Source: AP-15 sp963703665 (GTDB lineage: Bacteria; Pseudomonadota; Alphaproteobacteria; ATCC43930; CGMCC-115725). From it: a stretch of DNA of 64,000 nucleotides. The stretch lies in the NCBI GenBank assembly GCA_963703665.1, contig CAVPFB010000005.1, positions 124,001-188,000 of the forward strand, read 5' to 3'. This document shows, piece by piece, positions 8,903 through 17,808 of this stretch (positions are counted from its first letter, which is position 1; each line of letters begins with the position of its first letter). The position numbers and the translations under genes are program-made. The notes beneath the pieces are model-generated. The model did not search any database. It was given only the letters and a program-made list of their open reading frames with translations, and was not told the DNA's origin.

Positions 8903-10882
8903 ATGGCCGTGGTCCGGATCGAGATCAAAACTCGCCAATCGCTCGCCGATAGTGGCGCGTTCGGCGATGTCGGGTGCTACCAACAGTTTGACGGCACAGC
9001 GCATTTCGCCGTTGACCCTGGGTACCCGGCGAACCGCGCCATCACCGATATCGATACGGCCGAGCGCGAAGGCGACGGCTTGGTGCATTTCGCGGCCGAT
9101 ATCCGCATCCTCGCGCCGGAAAACCAGGCGCGCGGCAATCATCGCCTGCTTTTCGATGTGCCGAACCGCGGCAACCGCCTGGCACTGGCGACCTTCAACG
9201 GTGTGCCGCGGCCGATCCATCCCGCGGCGCCGACCGATGCCGGCAACGGGTTCCTGATGCGCCATGGCTATACGGTCGTCTGGTGCGGCTGGCAGCATGA
9301 CGTGCCCGAAGGCGACGGACTGATGCGGATCAAGGTCCCCGAGGCGCGGGTTGACGGCCGGCCGGTCTCCGGGCGGTTGCTGGTCGGCTTCCAACCGAGC
9401 AAGCCAAGCCAGGTTCAACTGCTGTCCGACCGCGGGCATCGTCCCTATCCGAGCAACGATCTGGATGACCCGCGCGCGATCCTGCTGGTGCGCGAGGGCG
9501 AGGAAGCGCCACGACGCACGATCCCCCGGCAGCAATGGTCGTTCGCCCGGCTGGAAGCGGGGCGCGTCGTTCCCGATCCGAACCACGTCTATCTCGCTGC
9601 CGGTTTCGAACCTGGCAAGATCTACGAGGTGATCTACCCGACAACCGGTGCGCCGGTGATCGGGCTGGGTCTGTTGGCGGCGCGCGATGTCGTATCCTTC
9701 CTGCGGCACGGCAGTGCGGCGGACAATCCCTGCGCCGGCGAAATCCGGCATGCTTACGCGTTTGGCGCGTCGCAAAGCGGACGTTTTCTACGTCAGTTCC
9801 TCTATCTCGGCCTGAACGAGGATGAGGCCGATCGGCTGGTGTTTGACGGCATGCTGGTTCACATCGCCGGCGGCAAGCGCGGCAGCGATTTCAACACGCG
9901 CTTTGGGCAGCCGTCAGCGTCGCTGCCGAGCGACCCATTCCCGTTCAACGAGACGGCGAGCACCGATCCGGCCACCGGGCGGCGCGACGGCCTCCTCGAA
10001 CGCCTCGCCGCGCGCCGCCGGGTGCCGAAAATCTTCTTCACCAACACCTCGTGTGAATACTGGCGGGGCGACGCCTCGCTAATCCACACCGACGCGACCG
10101 GGGCGCGCGACATCGAGCCGATCACGTCCTCACGCTTCTACCACTTCGCCGGTACGCAGCATTCCGCCGGCACCTTGCCGCTGACCGACATTAACGCGCA
10201 AAACGGCGAACGCGGCCGGCAGGCGCTCAATTCGGTCGATTACAACCCGCTGCTGCGCGCTCTGCTGGTGCGCATGGATCGCTGGGTCACCCAGGGCGAG
10301 GAGCCGCCGCCAAGCCGCTATCCGCGCCTTGCCGACGGCAGCGCCGTAGCCCCGGAGAAGGTAAGGGGCGTTATCACCGACATACCCGGGGTACGGTTTC
10401 CAGCGCATCCGCCGCAGGTGACGCGGCTCGATTTCGGCCCGGAGGTAGCCAACGGGGTCGCCACCACGCTGCCCCCGACGGAGGGCGAGCCCTACCCGCA
10501 TTTCGTTCCTGGGGTCGACCCGGACGGCAATGAGCTGAGCGGCATTCGCTTGCCCGATGTCACGGTGGCGCTGGCGACCTATACCGGGTGGAATCTGCGC
10601 CATCCGCAGATCGGCGCCCCCGACCAGCTGATGAGCCTGATGGGATCGACGATCCCGTTCCCGGCGACCGAGGGCGAACGCGCAGCGAAAGGCGACCCGC
10701 GCAGGTCGATCGAGGAACGCTATCCCAGCAGGGCCGCCTACCTCGATCAAGTACGGCGCGCGGCGGACGGCCTGATCGGAAACGGCTACTTGTTGCCTGA
10801 GGACGTGGAACGCATCCTCGCCCACTCGGCGCGTCGCTGGGATCTGCTTGCGTCCGCACCAGAAACCGCCGCCGCGAAATAG
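8903..10882 (+). CDS. alpha/beta-hydrolase domain protein (large, 659 aa)
   Basis: A large hydrolase of the alpha/beta hydrolase domain type (Abhydrolase_10-like family). The N-terminal beta-rich half has FGDVGCYQQFDGTAHFAVDP, LLFDVPNRGNRLALATFN, FLMRHGYTVVWCGWQHDVP. The central nucleophile elbow is YAFGASQSGRFLRQFLYLGLN (GxSxS/G, Ser near residue 295). Later FFTNTSCEYWRGDASL and FYHFAGTQHSAGTLPL are where the family's acid and His residues would be expected. It lacks an evident signal peptide. Members are often found beside lignin, terpenoid or xenobiotic catabolic genes; the substrate is unknown. GGGAAGCG precedes the start. Intact. Confidence 0.85.
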   Translation: MAVVRIEIKTRQSLADSGAFGDVGCYQQFDGTAHFAVDPGYPANRAITDIDTAEREGDGLVHFAADIRILAPENQARGNHRLLFDVPNRGNRLALATFNGVPRPIHPAAPTDAGNGFLMRHGYTVVWCGWQHDVPEGDGLMRIKVPEARVDGRPVSGRLLVGFQPSKPSQVQLLSDRGHRPYPSNDLDDPRAILLVREGEEAPRRTIPRQQWSFARLEAGRVVPDPNHVYLAAGFEPGKIYEVIYPTTGAPVIGLGLLAARDVVSFLRHGSAADNPCAGEIRHAYAFGASQSGRFLRQFLYLGLNEDEADRLVFDGMLVHIAGGKRGSDFNTRFGQPSASLPSDPFPFNETASTDPATGRRDGLLERLAARRRVPKIFFTNTSCEYWRGDASLIHTDATGARDIEPITSSRFYHFAGTQHSAGTLPLTDINAQNGERGRQALNSVDYNPLLRALLVRMDRWVTQGEEPPPSRYPRLADGSAVAPEKVRGVITDIPGVRFPAHPPQVTRLDFGPEVANGVATTLPPTEGEPYPHFVPGVDPDGNELSGIRLPDVTVALATYTGWNLRHPQIGAPDQLMSLMGSTIPFPATEGERAAKGDPRRSIEERYPSRAAYLDQVRRAADGLIGNGYLLPEDVERILAHSARRWDLLASAPETAAAK

Positions 10883-11076
10883 CTCATTGCTGCTCGTTTG
10901 CCTTTGCCGTGAAGCGGGGACCATCAGGGCGCAGAAGCGCGGCCCAGCCGCATTGACTCTCTCGGCTCGGAGGTTTCGACCAGGGGACAACAGGAAACGC
11001 CAATTCGCGTGGGCTTGCCGCCAAGGCGTTACCTCCGTATCGTTTTGCTGGGCCTCGATCGGACGCGGCAGTCTCC

Positions 11077-12030
11077 ATGAGCACAATCGACCTTGTCGAC
11101 CCCGAATTGCGCGATGCGCTGGCACTGTGGCCACTGCTGCCGCTGACCGCCGAATCATTGGCAGGGCGCCGCGCTAATGCGCTCGAGCTGGCCGGCGCCG
11201 TTCCGAAACCGAACCTGCCCGATATCGCCACCGACGAGATCCATGTCGAGAGTGCGTTTGGCGCCGAGCCGATCCGCGTGCTGACCTATCGCCCGGTCAA
11301 GACCGACGACCCAGTGCCCGTCATCGTACACATCCATGGCGGCGGCTTTGTGATGGGCGCGCCGGAAATGAAGGATGTGGAGAACAGGCTCTTCGCGTCG
11401 GAGTTGAGATGCGCAATCTATTCCGTAGATCATCGGCTCGCGCCGGAAGCGCCGCATCCGGCGCCGCTGCAGGACATCTACTCGGTGTTCGCTTGGCTGC
11501 ACGCGAATGCAGGCCGGCTCGGGCTTGATCCCGCCCGCATCGGTATCAAGGGCGAAAGCGGCGGTGGCGGTTTCGCGGCAGCCGCCGCACTTTACGCCCG
11601 CGACCGGCAGGGACCAAAATTCGCCTTTCAGCATTTGATCTATCCGATGATCGACGACCGCACGGCGGTGCGCAAGGACCTGCATCCTTACGTCGGCGAG
11701 TTCGTCTGGACGCAAGAGAACAACTATTTCGGCTGGCGTTCGCTGCTCGGCGAGGCGCCGGGCTCGGCCGACGTCTCGCCTTATGCGGCGGCTGCACGAG
11801 CAGCGGATGTGTCGGGCTTGCCTCCAACCTACATTTCGGTCGGCGGGCTTGATCTCTTCCTCGAAGAAAACCTGACCTATGCGGATCGATTGAGCCACGC
11901 CGGGGTGCCGGTCGAGCTTCACATGTATCCGCGCGCGTATCACGGCTTCTATCGCGCAACGAATGCCCGCGTCACCAAGCAGGCCGAGCACGACAATCGC
12001 GAGGCGCTGCGACGCTTCCTGCACGGATAG
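11077..12030 (+). CDS. HSL-type alpha/beta-hydrolase (esterase/lipase)
   Basis: A 317-residue cytoplasmic carboxylesterase of the hormone-sensitive-lipase family. The HIHGGGFVMGAP oxyanion motif is near residue 86, YSVDHRLAPEAPHPAPLQD near 117, the nucleophile elbow is GIKGESGGGGFAAAAAL (Ser near 157), then GGLDLFLEENLTYADRL with the acid and YPRAYHGFYRA with the catalytic His near 292. Hydrolysis of short-chain esters or lactones is expected. It stands alone, convergent with the VOC gene that follows on the other strand. All triad regions look intact. Confidence 0.88.
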   Translation: MSTIDLVDPELRDALALWPLLPLTAESLAGRRANALELAGAVPKPNLPDIATDEIHVESAFGAEPIRVLTYRPVKTDDPVPVIVHIHGGGFVMGAPEMKDVENRLFASELRCAIYSVDHRLAPEAPHPAPLQDIYSVFAWLHANAGRLGLDPARIGIKGESGGGGFAAAAALYARDRQGPKFAFQHLIYPMIDDRTAVRKDLHPYVGEFVWTQENNYFGWRSLLGEAPGSADVSPYAAAARAADVSGLPPTYISVGGLDLFLEENLTYADRLSHAGVPVELHMYPRAYHGFYRATNARVTKQAEHDNREALRRFLHG

Positions 12031-12077
12031 GGTTCGCCCACGCCTCCGCTGAAGGGCGGTGAGCCGCCGCGCCGTCC

Positions 12078-12434
12078 TCAGACCTTCTCGATCAGCTCCA
12101 TCTGCGCGCCGTCGGGCGCTGCAACCCAGCACACATGCCGACCGTTGTTAAACCGCTCCTCCAGGACCTGCGCGCCGTTCTTCTTGATGGTCGCGAGGGT
12201 GCCGGCGTAATCGTCGGTCTCGATCGCGATGTGCTCGATCCCGACATGCTGCTCATGGTTCTGGTCGGCGTTGATGGTCGTCACGTTGAGCTGCACGCCG
12301 TGGAGGTCGAGCTGGCAGCCGCGGCCGGGAGTTTCCCGCTTTACGGTCGCCCCGAAATTGTCGATGTAGAATTTTGCGACCTTCTGCGGATCGTCTCTGG
12401 TCTTGATGTGGACGTGCCCGAGTTGCATGGCCAT
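12078..12434 (-). CDS. VOC-superfamily (glyoxalase-fold) protein
   Basis: A 118-residue single VOC module. It starts MAMQLGHVHIKTRDDPQKVAKFY with the first metal-site His in GHVHIK, has VGIEHIAIETDDYA in the second half, and ends WVAAPDGAQMELIEKV with the typical metal-binding Glu (MELIE). The start at 12434 is set by AAGGAG six bases upstream. Such proteins are metal-dependent isomerases, lyases or dioxygenases, or binding proteins; the reaction cannot be deduced. It is divergent from the cupin gene across about 325 bases in which I see no distinct element. Confidence 0.8.
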   Translation of the reverse strand: MAMQLGHVHIKTRDDPQKVAKFYIDNFGATVKRETPGRGCQLDLHGVQLNVTTINADQNHEQHVGIEHIAIETDDYAGTLATIKKNGAQVLEERFNNGRHVCWVAAPDGAQMELIEKV

Positions 12435-12759
12435 GCTCGTCTCCTTTGCCCGAGGCGCGCGACAGCGGCGCCTGCCGCAGCAGCTTCGCAGCACGAGCAC
12501 AGGAACTCAACCGACATTCGCAGCCGAGAACCTTCGACCTTTAGGTCTTGCATTCCGCCATTCGCTGCCGTCACCATCAGCGTGGGGGCGGGCGATGGTA
12601 TGCCAACGGCGCTTTCAAGCTTGTTCTACCTGACGTTTCTCCCGGTCGCTTTCTTTGCGGGCGGCAGCCCATGCACGCCAAAAACCCCCAAAACGATCCA
12701 ATCTGACGAGAGTAGGCCTTCGCGTATACGATGATCTCTCTGTGGGAAGGAGCACGCGC

Positions 12760-13095
12760 ATGATCGTACGGATCTATACGGGCCAGGACGGCCAGACCCA
12801 TTTTGAAGATCTCCCTCTGCCGGCCGAGGAGAGCCACAACGTTGCGCTTCAGGCGGGTGCCAATCTCGTATTCCGCCGTTTCCCTGCGGACTATTCGAGC
12901 GACTGGCACACGGCACCCCGGCGACAATACATTTTTATTCTCGCGGGGCAGATGGAAATCGGGATCGGCGATGGCACCACGCGCCGTTTTGGACCGGGTG
13001 ATGTGGTCCTCGCTGACGACCTCACGGGCCAGGGCCACACGACGCGCTCGGTCGGAGGTCCGCGGATCAGTGCCACTGTACCGGTGGGCGCCTAA
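12760..13095 (+). CDS. cupin-domain protein
   Basis: A 111-residue single cupin barrel. The metal-binding pattern is partial: DWHTAPRRQYIFILAGQMEIGIGDG corresponds to cupin motif 1 (one His, with the following His replaced by Arg/Gln and no clear Glu), and FGPGDVVLADDLTGQGHTTRSV to motif 2 with a conserved His. The start at 12760 (MIVRIYTGQDGQ) is supported by GGAAGGAG eight bases upstream. A hairpin ACGCGGGT...ACCCGCGT follows the stop (13094-13120) but has no T tract. A small-molecule binding or isomerase role is likely; no substrate can be assigned. Confidence 0.75.
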   Translation: MIVRIYTGQDGQTHFEDLPLPAEESHNVALQAGANLVFRRFPADYSSDWHTAPRRQYIFILAGQMEIGIGDGTTRRFGPGDVVLADDLTGQGHTTRSVGGPRISATVPVGA

Positions 13096-13271
13096 CGCGG
13101 GTCCTGCCCCCACCCGCGTATGAGGGCACCCCATGGCACTTCGGCCACTGTGTTGTTCTGAGGCACCGCGAGGCATCTTGGCATGAGCCGGGGAGGCGCT
13201 GGCTGGCTGCTCGGCGCCATGATGCACCACGCGACGCCAGGACGGTTCGGTTACACACGAGGAGACAGCGT

Positions 13272-14171
13272 ATGCCAGAGCGTCAACCTATGACGACCCG
13301 CCTGAAGACCCTGTTTCAACGGCCTGAATTATTTGTCTTGGCGGGCGGGATCAATCCCATTGGCGCGAAGATGGCGGAAGCGCTGGGCTATGACGCCTTT
13401 TACATGTCCGGGGGCAATACCTCGGCGCACCAGCTGGGCTGGCCCGATTCCGGGACCAGCATGCGCGACATGGTGGACAACGCTCGGAAGATTGTCCTGA
13501 CCGTGCAGATCCCGGTCTTCGCGGATGCCGACACAGGCTACGGCGATGCCATCAGCACGCATTACACCGTGCGGGAATACATTCAGGCGGGCATCGCCGG
13601 CGCCCACATCGAAGACCAGACGTTTCCGCCGAAATCCGGCCCCCGCCGCCGCTGTATCTCGATAGAGGAGATGGTCGGAAAGCTCCGGGCGGCGATGGAT
13701 GCCAAACAGGCTCTCGACCCGGACTTTGTGATCATGGCCCGGTGCGATCTCGGCGGCGTGCCGGGCGCCAGCTTTGCGGAGATTATTGAACGCTGCCAGG
13801 CCTACAAGGCCGAAGCGCAGGTCGATGTCATCTGCCCCAATGGCTTGCGCACTTGGGAAGAAATTCAGGAGGCGATCCGCCTCATTCCCGGGCCCGTCGT
13901 CCCCCTCATTCCCGCCGACCTGTCGCCGTATCCCTCCCTACAGGCGCAGCAGGATGCCGGGGCCGCCGCGGCCTGGTTCCCCGCGCTGACCACGATGGCG
14001 GGCTTGCAGGCCAACTGGGATTTCCTGAGCGATTTTCGGCAGCGCGGCACATTGGCCGTGGATGCGCTCCGTGCCCAGGCGGCTCAGAGTCCCTGGGGTG
14101 TGGCCAGCAATGGCCATATTCTGGACGAGCCGCGTCTGCGCTCAATGGAGGAGATGTATCTTCCAGACTAA
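13272..14171 (+). CDS. isocitrate lyase/PEP mutase family protein
   Basis: A 299-residue TIM-barrel enzyme of the PEP mutase/isocitrate lyase superfamily. LAGGINPIGAKMAEALGYDAFYMSGG is near residue 20, the Mg-binding VFADADTGYGDA near 84, AGAHIEDQTFPPKSGPRRRC near 112, VIMARCDLGG near 158. The KKCGH catalytic loop of true isocitrate and methylisocitrate lyases is replaced by PKSGPRRRC, so a C-C lyase such as 2,3-dimethylmalate lyase, an oxaloacetate decarboxylase-like enzyme, or another family member is more likely than glyoxylate-cycle ICL. GAGGAGA six bases before the ATG supports the start. Intact and apparently monocistronic. Confidence 0.85.
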   Translation: MPERQPMTTRLKTLFQRPELFVLAGGINPIGAKMAEALGYDAFYMSGGNTSAHQLGWPDSGTSMRDMVDNARKIVLTVQIPVFADADTGYGDAISTHYTVREYIQAGIAGAHIEDQTFPPKSGPRRRCISIEEMVGKLRAAMDAKQALDPDFVIMARCDLGGVPGASFAEIIERCQAYKAEAQVDVICPNGLRTWEEIQEAIRLIPGPVVPLIPADLSPYPSLQAQQDAGAAAAWFPALTTMAGLQANWDFLSDFRQRGTLAVDALRAQAAQSPWGVASNGHILDEPRLRSMEEMYLPD

Positions 14172-14295
14172 TCCACGCAAAATGACCCTAAGCTGCCGCC
14201 ATTCTCTTGCCAATGACGCTTGACGACCAAGATGCTGTATTGTCGAGATTGGGCGCAACTGCACGATTGCGGTTCTTCTGCCCTTTGGTGGATTC

Positions 14296-15351
14296 ATGAG
14301 TCTTTCAGACTGGACCATCGCTGATCCGCAAAGTGCCGGGCTTCGGAGCGAGCCGCTTCGCGATCTGATCGAGTGGCTGGACGGCTTCAGTCAGGCGAAT
14401 ATCCATAGCATTCTCGTCGTGCGGCACGGCAGGCTGGTGTTCGAGCACTATCGGCTTGGCGACGACAACTGCTGGGGAGAGCCGCTCGGGACCGTGGCTC
14501 ACGGACCCTTGAGCAAGCATGATCTTCGGTCGGTGACGAAGAGCGTGATGTCATTGCTGTTCGGCATCGCGCTCGACCGCAAATTGATCAAAGATATTGA
14601 CGAGGCTGTTATCGATTGGTTTCCCGAGTATTCAGACCTGCGCACGCCGGAAAAGGCGGGCATTTCGCTGCGCCATCTGTTGACGATGTCCGCTGGCCTC
14701 GACTGGAACGAGTTCGTTCCTTTCACCGATCCGAGGCATAGCGAAATGCGGATGCTGTCCTCTGCCGACCAATATCGCTACGTGCTCGAGCAACCCGTCG
14801 CGGCGCCCGGGGGACAAGTCTGGAACTACAACAGTGGTGGTACTTTGCTTCTCGAGGCCGTGATCGCCAAGGCGGCTGGCGGGCCGCTCGACGATGTCGC
14901 GCGCGAGTTCCTGCTCGAGCCCCTCGGTATCACCGACGTCGCATGGACCAAGAATGCCAAGAGCGGGATTCTCGAAGTGGGCGGCCTCAGACTGCGCTCG
15001 CGGGATCTCGCAAAAATTGGCCAGCTCGTTTTGAATGGCGGAAATTGGAATGGTCGCCAGATCGTTTCCGAGAAATGGGTAAAGGACTCCACGGCAGCCC
15101 ATATCGGTCCTGCAGAGCTCTTATATTTCTACGGTTATCAATGGTGGCTCGGACGTTCTCTGCTGGCCAAGGGACGCGAGGTGCCGTGGATTTGTGCCAT
15201 GGGACTTGGCGGACAGCGCCTCTTCGCCGTGCCCGCGCTCGATCTTGTGGCGGTGATTACGGCCGGACTTTACGCGGCCCCGAGCCTGGGGCTGCTGCCG
15301 TTGCGCATTTTCAATCGCTACGTGCTGGCGGCAATAGTGAGCGAAGAGTAG
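14296..15351 (+). CDS. beta-lactamase-fold serine hydrolase (class C type)
   Basis: A 351-residue protein of the beta-lactamase/penicillin-binding-protein family used as esterases or peptidases. The SxxK motif is in LRSVTKSVMSLLFGIAL (Ser near residue 79), the YxN motif in VWNYNSGGTLLLEAV (near 178), and the third box is GLGGQRLFAVP in place of KTG/HxG (near 301). LLTMSAGLDWNE is a family landmark. There is no clear signal peptide, which argues for a cytoplasmic esterase and not a true beta-lactamase. Function on natural substrates unknown. Confidence 0.85.
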   Translation: MSLSDWTIADPQSAGLRSEPLRDLIEWLDGFSQANIHSILVVRHGRLVFEHYRLGDDNCWGEPLGTVAHGPLSKHDLRSVTKSVMSLLFGIALDRKLIKDIDEAVIDWFPEYSDLRTPEKAGISLRHLLTMSAGLDWNEFVPFTDPRHSEMRMLSSADQYRYVLEQPVAAPGGQVWNYNSGGTLLLEAVIAKAAGGPLDDVAREFLLEPLGITDVAWTKNAKSGILEVGGLRLRSRDLAKIGQLVLNGGNWNGRQIVSEKWVKDSTAAHIGPAELLYFYGYQWWLGRSLLAKGREVPWICAMGLGGQRLFAVPALDLVAVITAGLYAAPSLGLLPLRIFNRYVLAAIVSEE

Positions 15352-15622
15352 AGCGGGCCTAATCTCGTTTATGAACCGCTGCGTCCATCGGATGCGCCCC
15401 ACGGCCCTGGCAATTTGCTGAGGGCTGGTTATGACGCATCGCGTCGATATTGGAGTGTCCGGTTTACCCGCCGCTTCTGGTCGCCAAGCGGACATGCCAA
15501 TTTATGAGTACACAGACTAAGGCTCGGAGACGCGGTCCCGCGGGGCACTGACACCGCGCTGATCACTCTGTGCAAACCGTTCACGATGGCGGACAATCGG
15601 CCGAACAAACAGGAGGACGGCC

Positions 15623-16450
15623 ATGCCGGTCATCGACGTTCAGGTTCATCCCTTCGATCGAAATCATCCCGGCCGGCCGTGGGCCAGCCCCTCGCACGGA
15701 CTCCAATCCGCCAGCGGCGAAGAGATGGTCGCGGCGATGAACCGTGTCGGCGTCGACGGTGCGATCATGGTCTCCTCGTTCAGCGCCTATGAATACGATC
15801 CGAGCTACGCGCTCGAAGTTTACAACACCTATCCGGACAAGTTTCGGGTGGTGACGCCGGTCGACGCGACCGATCCGGCGATCGACGATGTGGTGGCGCA
15901 ATGGGCGGCCACACCAGGTGCCCGCGGCATCCGCATACGCATGCGCGACGGGCTGCCGATGGACGCGGACCATCCCGGTTTGAACCGCGCTTTCGCCGCT
16001 GCCGGGAGACACGGTTTGCCGGTCAATCTGCTGTGCTGGGGCATCCTCGACAAAGGGCTGCCGCACATCCAGCGACACCGCGATGCGGTCATCGTTATCG
16101 ACCATCTCGGCCTCTTACAGCCTGCTCGTCCGCCGGTCCCCGCCGAGGTTTGGGCCGATCTTCCGAAGCTGCTCGCCTTGGCTCAATACGAGAACGTAAG
16201 GGTCAAGATCAGCGGCGCCTGCACGATGTCGCACCAACCCTTCCCATACGACGATATCTGGGAGCCGGTGCTGCGGGTCATCGATGCGTTCGGGCTCGAT
16301 CGTTGCATGTGGGGCACCGACTGGACGCGAACGATCGGCATGCTGACCTATGAAGAGGGCGTGGCGCCGTTCCGCGACACCAACCGCCTCTCCGAGACCG
16401 ACAAGGCAGCGCTGATGGGAGGAACGTTGCAAAAAGTCTACAAGTGGTAG
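15623..16450 (+). CDS. amidohydrolase-2 family metal-dependent hydrolase
   Basis: A 275-residue TIM-barrel amidohydrolase (Amidohydro_2). It starts MPVIDVQVHPFD with one metal-binding His (family DxHxH; here DVQVH). A second His lies in VIDHLGLL (near residue 161) and the catalytic Asp in RCMWGTDWTRT (near 230). The Ala/Gly-poor core PGARGIRIRMRDGLPMD is also typical. These enzymes decarboxylate or hydrolyse aromatic acids, lactones or related compounds. The start is supported by AGGAGG seven bases upstream. Intact, apparently monocistronic. Confidence 0.85.
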   Translation: MPVIDVQVHPFDRNHPGRPWASPSHGLQSASGEEMVAAMNRVGVDGAIMVSSFSAYEYDPSYALEVYNTYPDKFRVVTPVDATDPAIDDVVAQWAATPGARGIRIRMRDGLPMDADHPGLNRAFAAAGRHGLPVNLLCWGILDKGLPHIQRHRDAVIVIDHLGLLQPARPPVPAEVWADLPKLLALAQYENVRVKISGACTMSHQPFPYDDIWEPVLRVIDAFGLDRCMWGTDWTRTIGMLTYEEGVAPFRDTNRLSETDKAALMGGTLQKVYKW

Positions 16451-16479
16451 TGCCACCGGTCCGGTCCGGTGCGGCCGCG

Positions 16480-16800
16480 CCGCAATCTGACGGAACAGCT
16501 CAGGAACCAGCCACGGCACTGCTGATCGTCGATCTCGACAAGCATGATCGCCCCGGTGTAGCGGCGGTGCGCTTCGGCCAAGGTCGCCCGCAGCCCCGTC
16601 CGCCGGCGTCACGATCAGGCGGACGTGATCGGGCATCAGGCAATACGCCCAGACGGCGGCACCGCGCGACGCGGCGGGTAGCCGTCGGCCTCGAAAACAC
16701 GGGCTCGCGCCGATTGCCGCTCTCGGTGACATGGTGGGGCAAGCCCGGCACAACAACGCGCGCGACCCGGGCCGTGCCGGCACTTCCTTCCCGCCGCTTG
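16480..16800 (-). pseudogene. remnant of a REP-associated tyrosine (Y1/IS200-like) transposase
   Basis: Leftward frames join to ARVVVPGLPHHVTESGNRREPVF, then after a frame change near 16705 AAVWAYCLMPDHVRLIVTPADG and an eroded tail around AHRRYTG-like positions. GLPHHVT.RGNRRE.VF and YCLMP.HVH.I are hallmarks of COG1943 transposases. The second His of the HUH pair is Arg (DHVR) here and the C-terminus with the catalytic Tyr is missing. It is dead, and unlike the RAYT at 18786, to which it is not closely related. Confidence 0.65.
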
Positions 16801-16930
16801 ACGAGATGGTCATGTCTCCCTGGACACGATTGACGGAGCGGCAGCGCCGGATTTAGTCGGCGGCAGGCGAGGGCTATCTGAGCGACCTGCTGAATGCGGA
16901 GGCGATGCCCCTGGAGCCAATGATCCCGGG

Positions 16931-16975
16931 TTGACAACGGCCCCGCGAGGCAGATGTACTACTAGTACTACTTGG
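16931..16975 (+). promoter_or_regulatory. putative promoter/operator of the Phd-PIN pair
   Basis: TTGACA at 16931-16936 is followed after 18 bases by TGTACT (16955-16960), a plausible sigma70 promoter. The -10 region overlaps a TACTAC-TAG-TACTAC direct repeat (16957-16971) containing the palindrome TACTAGTA. Antitoxins of this type usually bind such palindromes to repress their own operon, so this is a likely autoregulatory operator (inference). Confidence 0.55.
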
Positions 16976-16983
16976 AGCCCGCA

Positions 16984-17232
16984 ATGAGACGCGTCACCGC
17001 GCGCGAGGCCAATCAGCGCTTTTCCGAGGTTCTCTCGGCCGTAGAAACCGGCGAGCAGGTGGTCATCACCAAACGCGGGAGGCCGGTAGCGCTGATGTCG
17101 CCGTACCCTGCCGAAGCCCTCGCCGCCGAGCGCCAAGCGGCCATCAATCGAATGATCGCAGCGATGAACGAGCCGGTAACCTTGCGCGGCGGCTTCCGAA
17201 CCTTCACTCGCGATGAAATGCACGAGTGCTGA
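16984..17232 (+). CDS. Phd/YefM-family antitoxin
   Basis: An 82-residue antitoxin of the prevent-host-death family. The N-terminal DNA-binding part MRRVTAREANQRFSEVLSAVETGEQVVITKRGRPVALMSPY is characteristic (T.REA...FSE.L..V..GE.V.ITKRG.PVA.). The C-terminal tail to FTRDEMHEC should wrap the toxin. The ATG at 16984 is preferred to the in-frame TTG at 16972. Its stop overlaps the toxin start (TGATG at 17230-17234). It neutralises the adjacent PIN ribonuclease and probably represses the operon through the upstream palindrome. Confidence 0.85.
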   Translation: MRRVTAREANQRFSEVLSAVETGEQVVITKRGRPVALMSPYPAEALAAERQAAINRMIAAMNEPVTLRGGFRTFTRDEMHEC

Positions 17233-17681
17233 TGAGCTGCACGTTCGACACCAACATCCTGGTCTACACGTTGGGGCAACCCGCGGATATCAAACGGCAG
17301 CGGGCACAAAGCCTGATAATTCGCGGCGCCCGTCGCCAAACTGCCGTGCTGCTGCTGCAGTCGTTGGCGGAGTTCAGCTACGTCGCGACGCGTAAATTCG
17401 GGGTCGGCGTCGCGTCGGTGCGCCGGCGCGTAAACGGCTGGTGCGGCGGGTTCGCGGTGCAGCCCGCCGCCGGGCCCGATCTGGCGGCGGCTCTCGATCT
17501 TGTCGGCGCGCACAACATCTCCTTCTGGGATGCGCTGCTGTGCGCTACGGCGATCCGGACGGGCCTGAGTTTTCTTATGACGGAAGATTTGCAGGATGGG
17601 CGATCCCTGCACGGCCTGACCATCGTAAACCCCTTCCAACCGGTAAATGACGCCCTCGTCGACTATATTCTGCCGCCCTGA
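17232..17681 (+). CDS. PIN-domain toxin (VapC-like ribonuclease)
   Basis: A 149-residue PIN-domain protein, expected to be an Mg-dependent RNase toxin. The first acidic residue is in CTFDTNILVYTL (Asp near 6), the conserved Glu in LQSLAEFSYVATRK, the third acid in NISFWDALLCATAIRTG (Asp near 99) and the last in FLMTEDLQDG. This is the standard D-E-D-D layout. It is overlapped by the antitoxin stop, so production is coupled. The pair sits in accessory DNA beside RAYT elements; a stability or persistence role is likely, but targets cannot be predicted. Confidence 0.85.
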   Translation: MSCTFDTNILVYTLGQPADIKRQRAQSLIIRGARRQTAVLLLQSLAEFSYVATRKFGVGVASVRRRVNGWCGGFAVQPAAGPDLAAALDLVGAHNISFWDALLCATAIRTGLSFLMTEDLQDGRSLHGLTIVNPFQPVNDALVDYILPP

Positions 17682-17682
17682 A

Positions 17683-17762
17683 GTGAGGGCGGAATAGCGA
17701 AGCGCATTCCGCCAAACCGTCGGGCGACGCGGCGGATTACGCTCCGCTCATCCGCCCTACGC
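17683..17762. repeat. pair of REP-like palindromes downstream of the toxin gene
   Basis: Two hairpins lie back to back: GGCGGAAT..ATTCCGCC (17694-17720) and GGCGGAT..ATCCGCC (17730-17757), ending CCGCCCTACG. This BIME-like arrangement is typical of RAYT-mobilised REP sequences and related palindromes recur around the RAYT gene at 18786. The first stem could also work as a transcript end for the toxin gene. Confidence 0.65.
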
Positions 17763-17808
17763 TTGCTGCTCTTCAGGTCCCATATGCGACCTTCGACGGC
17801 CGCGCGGG

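Noticed and set aside
8495..9775. 426-codon leftward open frame
   Set aside because: Mostly antisense to the 8903-10882 hydrolase; no motifs, typical high-GC shadow.
13272..14171. true isocitrate lyase (aceA)
   Set aside because: It is about 299 residues, far shorter than AceA, and lacks the KKCGH loop.
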